A DNA stretch of 58,095 bases from Planctomycetota bacterium (GCA_029777335.1 JAKOSN010000167.1:1-58095); one strand, 5' to 3'; positions 1 to 10,191 are shown, counted from the stretch's first letter. Made by a program: numbers and translations. The notes: generated by a model not told the origin, from the sequence alone.

Positions 1-124
1 ACAGGGGACGGTTGTTGTACGTCACGGTTCCCTTCACCTCGGTCAGCGCGGGTCTGTCCGGCTTGCAGCCGAGAACCAGGATACTCATCAGCAAACCAGA
101 AACGAGGCGCGCGATCGTCTTCAT
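1..124 (-). CDS. Small lipoprotein, C-terminus outside window (partial)
   Basis: Only the first 41 residues are present, because the gene runs off the left edge. The protein starts MKTIARLVSG and has a hydrophobic stretch ending in the lipobox LVLGC, so Cys20 is the predicted lipidated residue and the protein is probably membrane-anchored. The mature part begins with a segment reading LTEVKGTVTYNNRP. That resembles the start of the small carboxypeptidase-regulatory or transthyretin-like lipoproteins that often follow DUF1559 genes in planctomycetes. It lies 96 nt downstream of the DUF1559 gene on the same strand, with a stem-loop between them. The lipobox and the context are clear. The fold is inferred from a few residues and the function is unknown. 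Confidence 0.7.
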   Translation of the reverse strand, partial: MKTIARLVSGLLMSILVLGCKPDRPALTEVKGTVTYNNRPL

Positions 125-166
125 GAGAAGGCTCCCAGGGAAGTCGCTGAGTTCCTCGACAGGAAT

Positions 167-199
167 CGCCCCGGGACGTGGCCGAACGAACCCGGGGCG
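167..199 (-). terminator. GC-rich stem-loop between DUF1559 and lipoprotein genes
   Basis: A perfect 9-bp inverted repeat, CGCCCCGGG (167-175) and CCCGGGGCG (191-199), is separated by 15 nt. It sits between two minus-strand genes. No T-run follows it on the minus strand, so it could be a weak terminator, a processing site or a structure that lowers expression of the lipoprotein. Confidence 0.4.
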
Positions 200-220
200 G
201 AGAAAGACCTGCTTGTGCGA

Positions 221-1141
221 TCAGGGGAGGGCGACAACCTGACCATCGTTGCGGGCGCCGAGCAGTTGCAACTGGAGCAGGGGTGTGGAATCCGGGAGGA
301 AGCGCACCGAGCCATCGGCAAAGCAGAAGTTGGCTCCCCCGGTATGAAAACTCCCGTAGGCACAGACGCGATCGTCGGTGTAAGCGTAACGGGCCGAGGT
401 GCCAGCGGTGCTATGGGCGCTGTCCGGAATCATGTAGTTGATCGGCACCGCGGTGTGGCCGAGATGGTCTGCCACCGAATTGGCACTCGAGGTCCAGGCC
501 CAGCCACTCCAACCCTTGATCGGATAGGTGGGATACAGATAGTCGAAGTTGGCATCCAGATGTTTGCGTTCGCCGAAGAGCAAGGTGTTGCTCGTGCCGT
601 CGATCACATCGCCAATCTTCACGTTGCTGTTGGCGTAAAACATTCCATCGATCGTGGCGCTGGAGTAGTAATACTGGCGCGATCCGCCATTGCCGACGTA
701 GCTGTTGGCACCGAAAAGGTACGTGGTTCCGCTCGAGGAACCCACGCTGATCACGGGCTCAGAAGCGAGAATCGACGAGGGGCACACAAAGAGCTTGATG
801 GGTTGAGCAGCGATCGCGGAGTTCGGGTTGGTAAAATTGCCGGTCGCCGTCGTGCGGTTGAAGTTCTTCTGCACGTTATCCTGCTCCACGAACGGGAGCA
901 TCTCGATGAACAGATTGGTCCAGTTACCGTTCGTTCCGCGTTGCAATCCGGTGGGGAACTTCTGGTAGGACGACTCGAAGTTGAACGCGGCCAGGCCCAG
1001 TTGTTTCAGGTTGTTGCTGCAGCTCATGCGCGCGGCTGCCTCGCGGACCTTCTGGACGGCGGGGAGCAGCAGGCCGATGAGGATGGCGATGATGGCGATG
1101 ACCACCAGCAGCTCGATCAGCGTGAAACCCTTCCTTTTCAT
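221..1141 (-). CDS. DUF1559 protein with prepilin-type N-terminus
   Basis: This is a 306-residue protein of the large planctomycete DUF1559 family. It opens [17 protein letters not shown], a type IV prepilin-like N-methylation motif with the G/F cleavage junction and Glu at +5, followed by one hydrophobic helix. The next part, [20 protein letters not shown], is the usual DUF1559 start. The C-terminus has an H-x9-DG signature: [12 protein letters not shown] followed by SVRFLPD. The open frame extends far upstream, but the start at 1141 places the prepilin motif at the N-terminus as in the family. The protein is expected in the envelope as a pseudopilin-like subunit. Its role is not known, and it is probably co-transcribed with the downstream lipoprotein. 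Confidence 0.9.
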   Translation of the reverse strand: MKRKGFTLIELLVVIAIIAILIGLLLPAVQKVREAAARMSCSNNLKQLGLAAFNFESSYQKFPTGLQRGTNGNWTNLFIEMLPFVEQDNVQKNFNRTTATGNFTNPNSAIAAQPIKLFVCPSSILASEPVISVGSSSGTTYLFGANSYVGNGGSRQYYYSSATIDGMFYANSNVKIGDVIDGTSNTLLFGERKHLDANFDYLYPTYPIKGWSGWAWTSSANSVADHLGHTAVPINYMIPDSAHSTAGTSARYAYTDDRVCAYGSFHTGGANFCFADGSVRFLPDSTPLLQLQLLGARNDGQVVALP

Positions 1142-1447
1142 GACGGGTCCTCGACGATGTAGACCATGAGGGAATCCCAGCACCACGGACATATTTAGTG
1201 GCAAGGAGAGGATGAACGGTGAGGAAGGGATGAAACTCTCGTTAAGCGTTTCATCGTTGCGAACCGCCTGCTTTTCCGCGAGGGAGCACCGCTTTGACGC
1301 GCTGCTTCTCCGTTCCAAATTCTCGCGCCGGACGCAACAGGTCGGTGCACCTCCGCGAACGAACGGAGAACGAGCAAACGCCCAGGGAATGGCTTGCGGG
1401 GTGACAGCGCAAGGACTATGTTTGGGCAAGGGCTGGGAGAAGAGACG
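1142..1447. other. Intergenic region between divergent genes
   Basis: This is 306 nt between the DUF1559 gene (minus) and the OLD-family gene (plus). It must hold both promoters. Only the plus-strand candidate at 1394-1422 could be recognised. No RNA gene, repeat or credible small gene was seen. Confidence 0.6.
1394..1422 (+). promoter_or_regulatory. Candidate sigma-70-type promoter for OLD-family gene
   Basis: TTGCGG (1394-1399) and TATGTT (1417-1422) are separated by 17 nt. The implied start site is about 20 nt before the ATG at 1448. The match is only partial. Confidence 0.3.
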
Positions 1448-3154
1448 ATGCATCTGAGCCATTTGCGCCTGGCGAATTTCCGTGGCATTCAACATCTTGG
1501 TCTGGACTTCGATCCAACCACGATCCTGATCGGCGAGAACAATCTGGGCAAAACCAGTATTCTCGATGTGCTCCATCTCTGCCTTGATCCCCGTCAGAGC
1601 GAGCCGTTGTTTGCCTTTCGTCCCGGGGATTTTCACTTTCCCCCCGCGATGACGTTGCCCTACGAACCCCCGCCTATTCGGGTGGAGTTAACGTTTCAGG
1701 AACGCGATGCTACGGACTGGACCACCGCCGAACACGAGGCGTTTCTTCCCGTCATGGTGCCGGGCAACGATGGCCTGCGCCGCTTGCGGCTGCGCGTGGA
1801 AGCGCTCCTGCAGGGATTGAGTGACATCCAGGTGTCGTGGACTTTCCTTGATCTGCACAATGAACCGATCGCGGGGCAGAACGACGTTCGTCTCATCTAC
1901 CAACTTCGGCGACTGAAGCCCTGTCTGATTCTGCGTGCAAATCGCTATTTTCTTGAACATCACTCCTCGCCGATCTCCGACGGTCCGTCCGGAATAAACA
2001 ACGGTTCCCGGCGCGAACTGGAGGAAGCGATTGATCGTGTCTATCGGCGATTGTTGTCCGCACGCAGCGCGGTTAGTCCAGAGGAAATTCATCAGGGGAT
2101 GGAGGCTGTCGGCAAATTGCTGAAGTTAGCGCCCATGGAATCGGAGGGAGTGGTCAACGGTCGGCTGAGTCGACGGACTCTGAAGGATCTGGTCCAGGTG
2201 CCGGTGCGTTTGTCTCTGGATGGTCCACGGCTGCACGCACGTCTGGAGGGGACGGGGGTGCAGAGCATTGGCCTGCTCATGTTGCTCGGAGGGATTCTGG
2301 AGGCGCGCGGTCCGCAGGAGATGGTGCCGGAGGCGCATCCGATTGTTGCGATCGAGGATCCGGAAATTCACCTCCATCCCATTCTCCAGGCGTCGATCTG
2401 GGGCGTGATTGAGAGTTTGTCCGCGCAAAAGATTGTCACCACCAACTCGGGCGATGTGCTGGCCGCTACCGCGCTCGAATCTTTGCGGCGCATGTGTCGC
2501 CGGGATGAGCGGATCTGTATTTTCCATATGAAGCACGATGCGCTCACGCTCGATGAAACCCGTCGGATCAGTTACCATGTTCGCACCCGCCGCGGCGATG
2601 CGTTCTTTGCGCGCTGCTGGCTGCTCGTCGAGGGGGAGACGGAATTCTGGTTGCTCCCCGAACTGGCCCGGCAATGCGGTTACGACTTTCCCGCCGAGGG
2701 GATTCGCTGTGTGGAATTTGCCCAGTGTGGGGTCGAGCCACTGGTGAAACTCGCGAACGGACTGGGGATCGAGTGGCATCTGCTGGCCGACGGCGACCGC
2801 GCGGGGCGGAACTATGTCGATACCGCGCGTGCCTTTCTGGGCAAGGCGAAGGCGGGCGATCGTATCACCTTGCTCAAGGATCGTGACATTGAGCATTGCG
2901 TGTGGCGGCACGGGTACGAGCATGTTTTTCGTTCCCCACGCGCCAAACCGGACAAGCACAAGAAAGGGCATCTCGGGGAGCCCTCGCCCCATGCCTCGCG
3001 CTCGATTCGTCATGCACAACGGGCACGGTCCAAGCCAGCCCTTGCACTGGCAGTGGCGGAGGCCGTGGCGACTCCCGGTTCACCCGGGGTTCCGCCCCCG
3101 TTGCGCCAGGTGATTGAGACCGTGGTGCGTCTGGCGCGCACCCAATCGCTCTGA
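1448..3154 (+). CDS. OLD-family ATP-dependent endonuclease (AAA ATPase plus TOPRIM)
   Basis: This 568-residue protein combines an SMC/ABC-type ATPase with a C-terminal TOPRIM nuclease domain, the OLD (overcoming lysogenization defect) layout also seen in E. coli YbjD (DUF2813). The Walker A motif GENNLGKTS is at residues 29-37. The Walker B-like segment [13 protein letters not shown] follows in the second half of the ATPase. TOPRIM landmarks are [16 protein letters not shown] and the acidic LLADGDRAG. The start at 1448 was chosen over the longer frame because GGGAGAAGAG lies just upstream and the protein then begins directly with the conserved [14 protein letters not shown]. No GajB-like helicase or reverse transcriptase is adjacent, so this is probably a stand-alone class 2-like OLD protein. 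Defence or DNA-repair roles are possible; the sequence does not decide. Confidence 0.85.
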   Translation: MHLSHLRLANFRGIQHLGLDFDPTTILIGENNLGKTSILDVLHLCLDPRQSEPLFAFRPGDFHFPPAMTLPYEPPPIRVELTFQERDATDWTTAEHEAFLPVMVPGNDGLRRLRLRVEALLQGLSDIQVSWTFLDLHNEPIAGQNDVRLIYQLRRLKPCLILRANRYFLEHHSSPISDGPSGINNGSRRELEEAIDRVYRRLLSARSAVSPEEIHQGMEAVGKLLKLAPMESEGVVNGRLSRRTLKDLVQVPVRLSLDGPRLHARLEGTGVQSIGLLMLLGGILEARGPQEMVPEAHPIVAIEDPEIHLHPILQASIWGVIESLSAQKIVTTNSGDVLAATALESLRRMCRRDERICIFHMKHDALTLDETRRISYHVRTRRGDAFFARCWLLVEGETEFWLLPELARQCGYDFPAEGIRCVEFAQCGVEPLVKLANGLGIEWHLLADGDRAGRNYVDTARAFLGKAKAGDRITLLKDRDIEHCVWRHGYEHVFRSPRAKPDKHKKGHLGEPSPHASRSIRHAQRARSKPALALAVAEAVATPGSPGVPPPLRQVIETVVRLARTQSL

Positions 3155-3191
3155 AAACATGGGATGAACCCGATGCGTCTCTCAAATGTGG

Positions 3192-3220
3192 TTGACTCAC
3201 TCCGGGGGGCCATTTACGCT
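3192..3220 (+). promoter_or_regulatory. Candidate promoter for zinc-ribbon/WD40 kinase
   Basis: TTGACT (3192-3197) is followed after 17 nt by TACGCT (3215-3220). The -35 is close to consensus and the -10 is poor. It lies 33 nt before the ATG. Confidence 0.3.
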
Positions 3221-3252
3221 GGATTCTTGTTTTTTCGCTGCAGGAGCGTGTT

Positions 3253-6200
3253 ATGAAGATCCAGATGTCCTGCCCCTCGTGCGGGAAAATCGCCCGGGTG
3301 GCGGACGAATATGCGGGTCGCCAGGTTCGCTGCCCTGGCTGTCAACACAAGTTCAAGGTTGTCAGCGGGCAGACTTCCCAGCCGCGCGACACGCTCCCGT
3401 CAGCACCCGCCACCCTTCCCGAGAGCCATCCACACGAGCAGGTCGCGGCCAGTGGTTCCACGGTGGGAACCCAGCTGGGACGTTTTGTGATCCGGGAAAA
3501 GGTTGGCGTGGGAGCCTTTGGCGCGGTCTTTCGCGCCTTCGATTCGCAGCTGCAACGCGAGGTCGCTCTCAAGGTCCCGCAGGATCATCTGCTCAACGAA
3601 CCGCGCGTCATCGAGCGCTTTTTGCGCGAGGCCAAGGCGGCGGCACGCCTGCAGCATCCGAATATTGTGCCGATCTACGACACCGGCCAGGAAGGGGCCC
3701 ATCACTACATTGCCTCGGCGTTTATTCACGGGCGTACCCTGGCTGCCGTCCTGGAGTCCGAGGTCCTCACCTATCGCCAGATCGCGGAACTGGTCCAGCA
3801 ACTTGCCAGTGCCATGGCCCACGCCCACGAACTGGGAATCGTTCACCGCGATATCAAGCCTGCCAATGTCATGGTGGATACCGAGGGGCGGGCCCATCTG
3901 ATGGATTTTGGCCTGGCGTTCCGCGCCGAGGGCGCCGATCAGCGCACGCACGTGGGTGCGGTGATTGGCACTCCGGCCTACATGGCGCCCGAGCAGGCGC
4001 AGGGGCAGGGAGACGAACCGCTCCCGGAGAGCGACCAATACAGCCTGGGGGTGGTCCTTTATGAACTGCTCACGGGGGAGGTGCCCTTTCACGGGCCGGC
4101 CGCCATTGTTCTCTACAACGTCCTGAACAAGCAACCAGCCCCCCCGCGTCAGGTGCAACCGGCGGTTCCCGCCGATCTCGAGACGATCTGTCTGAAGGCG
4201 ATGGCAAAAAAGCCTGAGGAACGCTACGCCAGCTGTCAGGACCTTGCCGATGATCTGCGTCGCTGGCTGGACGGCGAACCGATCCATGCGCGTCGCCATG
4301 GGCTTCTGGAACGCACCTGGCGCTGGGGGCGCCGCAATCCGGTCGTCGCAGGGCTTTCGGCGATGACGGTGATCTGTCTGGTGATTGTCGGAGTGGTCGC
4401 CACGGCCAGCCTGGGGCGTTTGCAGGAATCGCGCGCGCAGGCGCTCCTGGAACGCCAGCGCGGCGAGGAGAAGGCGAACGAGGCCAAGGCCAATGCGCAG
4501 CGTGCCAGGGAGTCCGCCCAGCAGGCGTTGCTCAACGCCGAGAAACTGCACAAGGCGGAGAAGGAAGCGGACGAGAAAGCGAAGCTGGTGGAGCGGCTCA
4601 AGCTGGAGGCGGACCACAAGGCCGCCACGAAGATCAAGACACGCGAGGAATCGCGCCTGCGTGAACAGGAGGCTCGGCTGGGGCTGTATCGCGGCCATCT
4701 GCGCCTGGCGACCGCCGCCCTGGAGGAGAATCGTCCGAAGCTTGCAAGCAGCTGGCTGGAACGTGCGTGCACCCATGCTCCCGAGGAGAATGATGCCCGC
4801 GACTGGAACTGGGAACTGCTCTGGCGACGTTGTGGCAAGGGAGCGCAGGTCCTCCCTGCGCATACGGGGGGAGTGACGGCTGTCGCCGTGGCTCCCATCG
4901 GTCTGCACCTCGCCAGCGCGGGAGCCGACAAAGCGGTGAAACTCTGGGAACTGGCCACAGGAAAGCCGCGGCTGACTCTTGTGGGACATACCGATGTCAT
5001 CACGGCGCTGGTCTTTACTCCGGATGGCCAACGACTCATCAGCGCCAGCAAGGATAGCACCGTGCGCTACTGGGAGGTCGCCAGCGGAGCGATGATCCGG
5101 GTCTTACGCGGCCATACTGCACCAGTGCTGTGCCTGGCCCTGAGCAGCGATGGCAAAACGCTGGCTACCGGCAGTGAAGACCACACCATCAAGTTGTGGG
5201 ATGTCGCAGAGGCGAGCGAGGAGGCCACACTCTCCGGACACACGGGATCGGTTCGCGCCGTCGCCTTTCGTGGCGATGGCAAGACGTTGGCGACCGGCAG
5301 TAGCGATAACACGGTAAAACTGTGGGATGTGCGTCTGGCGAAGGAACGGATCACTCTCAAGGGGCACACCAGGCCAGTCACGGCCCTTGCATTCTCCAGT
5401 GTCAAACGCGGGCTGCTGGTGAGTGGCAGCGAGGATCAGTCGATCCGCATCTGGACCGTCGAGCCCGCCGCGCAGAACAACCAGCTGCGCGGACACCTGG
5501 GAACCATTCACGCCCTGGCCTTCAGTCGCGATGATCTCCACCTGGTTTCAGCGAGCGACGACCATACCGTGCGGCTCTGGTCGATGCCGAAGTTTGGCAC
5601 TACCGATGCCATCTTCGTTCGCCACACGGGGAGTGTCACTGGAGTGGCATTTTGCCCAGGCGATCGGATGGTGGTGACCGGGAGTGCGGATGGCACCATG
5701 CGGTTGTGGGCGACGAGCGTTGTGGCGGAGCGTCGAATCACCACCCCCCCGGATCAGACGTTTGTCCCTGGGCAAATTGCCGAACTGCGGCTTCAAGGCG
5801 AGGCGGTCACCACCGTGGAGGTCGGCCCGCGCCAGGGTATGCAACAGCTTGATCTGGCCACTGGACAGATTCGGCGCTCTCTGAGACTTCCGCCGGCTCC
5901 GCGCTGGTCCCGGCTCCTGCTGACCCCGGACGGCAAACGGCTGGTTGCAGCCACGGAGACCAGCATTCGTCTGCTCGATGCCAGCAGCGGCAAGGAGCTG
6001 CTGATGGTGGCAAAAACCGGGGAACCCGTTGTGGCCTTGCAAGTCAATCCCGAGGGCAACCTGCTGAGCTGGGCCGAGCAATCAACCTTTCCGCGCATCT
6101 GGAATGTCCTCCAGGAGCGAGAAACAGGGCGGATGCAAGGGGCGCTTGTTCCCGGGATTACTTACACGCTGGCGTTCAACTCCGGGAACAAGATGCTCGC

Positions 6201-6636
6201 GAGCGGAGGGAGCGATCGGATCGTTTACGTGTGGAACCTCGCCACCCAGCGAGAACTCTTCAAATTTCCAGGACATACCGAGCAGATCTTTCAGGTACTC
6301 TTTACTCCGGATAACAAGCGTGTGATGTCGGTCAGCGAAAAAGGGATATGGAAGATCTGGGATCTGGGGACGAAGAAGGACGCCACCCCGCCCGGTCTTC
6401 CCGTGCTCTCTGCGCGGATCGCTCCGCAGCTGAGTCGCGATGGGAAAATGCTGTTGACGGTGAGTGCGGATCAAACGGTGACACTGTGGGATCTTGCCAC
6501 CATGGTTCCCTGTGTGCGGATCCCCACGATCGATAAGGCAATGGTCTGTGCGCTCTGTTTCAGCGACGACCAGAAGCGGGTGCTGGTCGCTTACAAGGGA
6601 GTGGGGTTACGCCTGCTCCAGTTGGTGAACGAGTGA
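3253..6636 (+). CDS. Membrane-anchored Ser/Thr kinase with zinc ribbon and WD40 propeller
   Basis: This 1127-residue multidomain protein begins with a zinc-ribbon of the MJ0042 type (Cys7, Cys10, Cys27, Cys30). A Hanks-type kinase domain follows at about residues 76-345: glycine loop VGVGAFGAVF, catalytic Lys107, HRD at 198-200 with KPAN, DFG at 218-220, and MAPEQ. A single membrane helix lies near 363-388, then a charged Ala/Lys/Glu-rich coiled coil at about 395-480. The rest, from about 534, is WD40 repeats with many ATGSxDxTVKLWD-type blades. All residues needed for activity are present. The kinase should face the cytoplasm and the propeller the other side of the membrane, which suggests signal sensing or scaffolding. 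A related kinase follows after 133 nt. Substrates are unknown. Confidence 0.93.
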   Translation: MKIQMSCPSCGKIARVADEYAGRQVRCPGCQHKFKVVSGQTSQPRDTLPSAPATLPESHPHEQVAASGSTVGTQLGRFVIREKVGVGAFGAVFRAFDSQLQREVALKVPQDHLLNEPRVIERFLREAKAAARLQHPNIVPIYDTGQEGAHHYIASAFIHGRTLAAVLESEVLTYRQIAELVQQLASAMAHAHELGIVHRDIKPANVMVDTEGRAHLMDFGLAFRAEGADQRTHVGAVIGTPAYMAPEQAQGQGDEPLPESDQYSLGVVLYELLTGEVPFHGPAAIVLYNVLNKQPAPPRQVQPAVPADLETICLKAMAKKPEERYASCQDLADDLRRWLDGEPIHARRHGLLERTWRWGRRNPVVAGLSAMTVICLVIVGVVATASLGRLQESRAQALLERQRGEEKANEAKANAQRARESAQQALLNAEKLHKAEKEADEKAKLVERLKLEADHKAATKIKTREESRLREQEARLGLYRGHLRLATAALEENRPKLASSWLERACTHAPEENDARDWNWELLWRRCGKGAQVLPAHTGGVTAVAVAPIGLHLASAGADKAVKLWELATGKPRLTLVGHTDVITALVFTPDGQRLISASKDSTVRYWEVASGAMIRVLRGHTAPVLCLALSSDGKTLATGSEDHTIKLWDVAEASEEATLSGHTGSVRAVAFRGDGKTLATGSSDNTVKLWDVRLAKERITLKGHTRPVTALAFSSVKRGLLVSGSEDQSIRIWTVEPAAQNNQLRGHLGTIHALAFSRDDLHLVSASDDHTVRLWSMPKFGTTDAIFVRHTGSVTGVAFCPGDRMVVTGSADGTMRLWATSVVAERRITTPPDQTFVPGQIAELRLQGEAVTTVEVGPRQGMQQLDLATGQIRRSLRLPPAPRWSRLLLTPDGKRLVAATETSIRLLDASSGKELLMVAKTGEPVVALQVNPEGNLLSWAEQSTFPRIWNVLQERETGRMQGALVPGITYTLAFNSGNKMLASGGSDRIVYVWNLATQRELFKFPGHTEQIFQVLFTPDNKRVMSVSEKGIWKIWDLGTKKDATPPGLPVLSARIAPQLSRDGKMLLTVSADQTVTLWDLATMVPCVRIPTIDKAMVCALCFSDDQKRVLVAYKGVGLRLLQLVNE

Positions 6637-6769
6637 GAGTCTGTTCTGCCAGGGTTTCGTGGTGCTCGCGTGGCTCGTTGAAACAGGGGGGAGAGCGTGC
6701 GCTTCCCCCGGGCGTGCTGGTCCATGACTCGCTCCTCCGTTCGTTTGTGGCTCGGAAGTGGACCTGACC

Positions 6770-9700
6770 ATGAAACGCTCTTCCTCGTCTGACATGATCC
6801 CTCCGCACCTGGGGCGGTTCACGATCCGGGGGCAGCTGGGAGCGGGCGCCTTCGGGACGGTTCACCGCGCCTACGATCCCCAGCTGGATCGCGAGATCGC
6901 CCTGAAAATCGCCCACCGTCAGCGCATCGATCAGCCAGGCATGCGCGAGCGCTTCTTCCGCGAAGCCCGAACCGCGGCCCGTCTCCGTCACCCCAATATT
7001 GTTCCCGTCTACGATGCGGGCTGCGAGGAAGGTCGCTATTACATCGCGGCCTGCCTCATCGACGGTCGGACCCTGGAAGCCACCTTGCAGGATGTGCAGC
7101 TCGACGTGCGCACCGTGGTCCGCATCGTGCAACAACTGGCAAGCGCGCTCGACTACGCGCATCGTCAGGGGATTGTCCATCGCGATGTCAAGCCCGCCAA
7201 CGTGATGCTGGATCGCTCGGGGCGGCCGTATCTGATGGATTTTGGTCTGGCCCGATTGCAAGACGATGTCGATCGGGTTACTCACGATGGCACGATTCTC
7301 GGCACCCCGGCCTACATGGCCCCGGAACAGGCCGCGGGCGCCAGAGGCGATCCGCTCGCCGCCAGCGATCAGTACAGCCTGGGGGTGATGCTCTACGAAC
7401 TGCTGTGCGGACGATTGCCGTTTAGCGGGTCGGTGCAAACGGTGATGCGCCAGTTGCTCCACGAGGAGCCAGTCTCGCCCCGACAGATCGTGCCGAAATT
7501 ACCCCATGATCTGGAGACAATCTGTCTCAAGGCGATGGCGAAGACGCCGGAGAAGCGCTATGCCAGCTGTCAGGAATTGGCGGATGACTTGCGTCGCTGG
7601 CTGGAAGGCGAACCGATTCGAGCGCGACGCCTTCGGCTGGGCGAACGGGTGGTTCGCTGGGTGCGCAAGGAGCCGACCCTGGCACTGGCCAGTCTTGCGG
7701 CGGGAGTGACGTTTCTCGCCGCAGTGCTTATTCCCGTGGTGATGGCACTGCTGCTGTCCGCCACGGTGCGACAGGAAGAAGCAGCGCGGCGTCTGGCGGA
7801 GGAACAGGAGCAACTCGCCGAAACGAGCGCTGCCGAGGCCGATGCCAAGGGTTTGCTCGCCCGCCAGGCAGGAGAGCGAGCCCAGGCCGCGATCAAGGTT
7901 GCCCAGGCGCGGGCCAAAGAGGCGAGCGTGGCTCTTTCCAGGGCGGAAAAGGAGGCGGCCGAGGCCCAGCAGGCGCTCGACGACCTCCAGCATCGCCGCG
8001 GCCTCTTGCGGCGTTACGAGTACACCGTGGGGATTCAGCTGGCGCAACAGGCACTCGAAGCGGGCCGAGCTAACGAGGCCGCCGAGGAGTTGAATAACCT
8101 TAAACCGGCACAGGGGGAGGAGTCGCTGCTGGGGTTCGAGTGGGGATACCTGCAAGCACAGGTTGCGATCCCTCCGCGGCGGACGCTGGGCTCGGGTTCG
8201 GGGTGGATTGAACGAGTCGCGTTAAACCAGAACGATCTCTTTGTGGTGCGAATGCAGGAGCCAGGCACCGGGGTGAAAAACAGCTGGAAAGCTGCGGTTG
8301 AGCAATGGGAACTGCAGCGTGGGGTGTTGCGGCAGCGGATCCTCCTCGAGGACCTGGTTTTCGGAGCCAGTGTGCCGGAGTTGACTCGTGGGCGACGCCT
8401 GGATCGCCTGGAGCGATTTCCGCATCTGACCCTGGTGGCTCGTTTGCGGCGGTTCCTGGAGCGTCGCTTCAATCGCTCCACGATTCTGCGGCAGAGTGAG
8501 GGCGGGGCCATCTTGCAGGTGTGCGCCTCCGGCATCCCCGTTCACACCGATGGCACCTGGCTCTGGTTTATCACTCCCAGCGATGGGCGGCTGCATGTCT
8601 GGGATTTCACGGGGAAGGAACAGTCAGCGCTCAAACTTTCTGGCGAAGGCTTTCCCCTGGCGTTTTCGCCCAATCGAACTCGTGCCGTGGTGGCAACCGG
8701 AGAGACAATCACCCTCTTCGATACGAGTACGGGGAAGGCGGCCCTGGAATTGCAGGGGGCACGCAAGAAGCCGACCAAGGCGGTCTTCGATTTGCTGGGA
8801 GAAAGGCTCGCCGTGCAGGTCGAGGGGGGCGTCCAACTGTGGACCCTGGCCAACCCCCGAGAACCAATCCATATTCTTTCGGGATCTCCTGAGTGCTTTT
8901 ATCTCGATCCCCGAGGAACGGTCCTGGCGACCTTGAGCACGCCAGAGGAAGGACGGAGCAATTTGCGTCTGTGGGATTGTCTCACGGGGAAGGAACGGGC
9001 GCTGGAAGCGGATGCCATCACGGCTCCGTTTCGGGAGGTTTGTTTTTCTCCGGATGGGAGATGGCTGGCGGCCGGAGGACTTGACAGTAATCGGGTGACT
9101 CTCTGGGATCTTGCCACGGGCCGACGTCTGGTCCACCCACTGAGCGCGGATGGCAAGGGACCGGTGTCGATAACCGTTTCCGAGGATGGGGCGTGGCTGT
9201 TCGCCGCTCGGACGGGGAAAGCGATTGAATTGATTTCCACCGCCCTGATTCAACCGCCGATCACGGGGCAGCCGCTTCGGCGCGGGGCGATTACTCTGGC
9301 CTATTCAGGGGCCACGCGGACCCTGCTTGTGGCTGATGAGGCACAGATTCAGCTCTGGCGCCACCAGGACCGACGACCGGCCGGTGCGTTTCCTGCGCTT
9401 GCCTCTCCGGTTCGGACCGTTGTTGCCGCCGCCAAATCCGACCACCTGGCGATCCTGCACCAGGATGGCAAGGTCACTCTGTGGACGCTCAAGGACGGGC
9501 AACCCCCCCGGGAACTTCGCTCCTTCAGCATCGTCGGCAAGACGCTGTCCGCCCTGGCGCTCAGCGAAGATGGCAAGACGCTGGCGCTGGGAACGCACCA
9601 GGGCGGATTGCATCTGTTTAACTCCCAATCCGGCAAGGCCGAGGTGATTGTGACCAACGCTCACAACGGTGCGATCGCCGCCATCTCGTTGAATGACGAC

Positions 9701-10147
9701 GGCAAACGAATCGCCACCGCAGGCAGCGACGGCCTGGTAAAGTTATGGGACGCCGAGAGTGGGAAGGAACTGCAACAATTCAAGGGGCACAAGGGAGCCG
9801 TCAGTGCCATGGCACTTTCTCCCGATGCAGAGCATGTGGTCTCGGTGGGAGCAGACCGTACCGTGCGTCTCTGGGATACGAACCAGGGCGGTTTTCTGCT
9901 GCTGGAAGGACATGGCGGAGGAGTTACGCAGGTGGGGTTCGCGCCAGACGGGCGAACCGTCGTCACGGGGGGGATGGACAAGGTGATTCGCCTGTGGCAG
10001 ACAGCAACCGGACAGGAACTCCTTACGCTCCAGGGACACGAATCCCCGCTCGTGTCCGTCGTTTTCAGTGCGGACAGATTGCTCCTGGCCAGTGCGGACG
10101 CGACGGGCGGACTGCGTGTCTGGGAGGCGGCCGAGTCGCGCAAGTGA
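6770..10147 (+). CDS. Membrane-anchored Ser/Thr kinase with WD40 propeller
   Basis: This 1125-residue protein is related to the preceding kinase but lacks the zinc ribbon. The kinase domain spans about residues 14-285: GAGAFGTVHRAYD loop, IALKIA lysine, HRD at 137-139, DFG at 157-159, MAPEQAA. The two kinases share a near-identical end of the kinase domain (DLETICLKAMAK and a DDLRRWL.GEPI.AR stretch). A membrane helix lies at about 303-333, followed by an Ala/Glu/Arg-rich coiled coil. The central propeller is degenerate, while the last 250 residues hold clear WD40 blades (GSDGLVKLWD, GADRTVRLWD). The ATG at 6770 has GGAAGTGG upstream and is preferred over an in-frame GTG at 6758. It is probably an old tandem duplication of its neighbour. 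The input signal and substrate are unknown. Confidence 0.92.
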   Translation: MKRSSSSDMIPPHLGRFTIRGQLGAGAFGTVHRAYDPQLDREIALKIAHRQRIDQPGMRERFFREARTAARLRHPNIVPVYDAGCEEGRYYIAACLIDGRTLEATLQDVQLDVRTVVRIVQQLASALDYAHRQGIVHRDVKPANVMLDRSGRPYLMDFGLARLQDDVDRVTHDGTILGTPAYMAPEQAAGARGDPLAASDQYSLGVMLYELLCGRLPFSGSVQTVMRQLLHEEPVSPRQIVPKLPHDLETICLKAMAKTPEKRYASCQELADDLRRWLEGEPIRARRLRLGERVVRWVRKEPTLALASLAAGVTFLAAVLIPVVMALLLSATVRQEEAARRLAEEQEQLAETSAAEADAKGLLARQAGERAQAAIKVAQARAKEASVALSRAEKEAAEAQQALDDLQHRRGLLRRYEYTVGIQLAQQALEAGRANEAAEELNNLKPAQGEESLLGFEWGYLQAQVAIPPRRTLGSGSGWIERVALNQNDLFVVRMQEPGTGVKNSWKAAVEQWELQRGVLRQRILLEDLVFGASVPELTRGRRLDRLERFPHLTLVARLRRFLERRFNRSTILRQSEGGAILQVCASGIPVHTDGTWLWFITPSDGRLHVWDFTGKEQSALKLSGEGFPLAFSPNRTRAVVATGETITLFDTSTGKAALELQGARKKPTKAVFDLLGERLAVQVEGGVQLWTLANPREPIHILSGSPECFYLDPRGTVLATLSTPEEGRSNLRLWDCLTGKERALEADAITAPFREVCFSPDGRWLAAGGLDSNRVTLWDLATGRRLVHPLSADGKGPVSITVSEDGAWLFAARTGKAIELISTALIQPPITGQPLRRGAITLAYSGATRTLLVADEAQIQLWRHQDRRPAGAFPALASPVRTVVAAAKSDHLAILHQDGKVTLWTLKDGQPPRELRSFSIVGKTLSALALSEDGKTLALGTHQGGLHLFNSQSGKAEVIVTNAHNGAIAAISLNDDGKRIATAGSDGLVKLWDAESGKELQQFKGHKGAVSAMALSPDAEHVVSVGADRTVRLWDTNQGGFLLLEGHGGGVTQVGFAPDGRTVVTGGMDKVIRLWQTATGQELLTLQGHESPLVSVVFSADRLLLASADATGGLRVWEAAESRK

Positions 10148-10162
10148 TCGCGCTGGCTGGAA

Positions 10163-10191
10163 TTGACTCCAACCGTGCGGTGTGGGACACT
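10163..10191 (+). promoter_or_regulatory. Candidate promoter for ACT-domain gene
   Basis: TTGACT (10163-10168) and GACACT (10186-10191) are spaced 17 nt apart, in the gap after the kinase gene. The -10 is weak (3 of 6). Confidence 0.28.

Noticed and set aside
1142..1636. N-terminal extension of the DUF1559 protein
   Set aside because: It would bury the prepilin motif 160 residues inside the protein and overlap the OLD gene; the start at 1141 fits the family.
3400..5031. 543-codon minus-strand frame opposite the first kinase
   Set aside because: It lies wholly inside an intact kinase/WD40 gene and has no homologous motif; antisense shadow.
3253..10147. WD40 blade repeats considered as DNA repeats
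   Set aside because: Similarity is at the protein level and diverged at the DNA level, with no array of identical spacers; neither CRISPR nor satellite.
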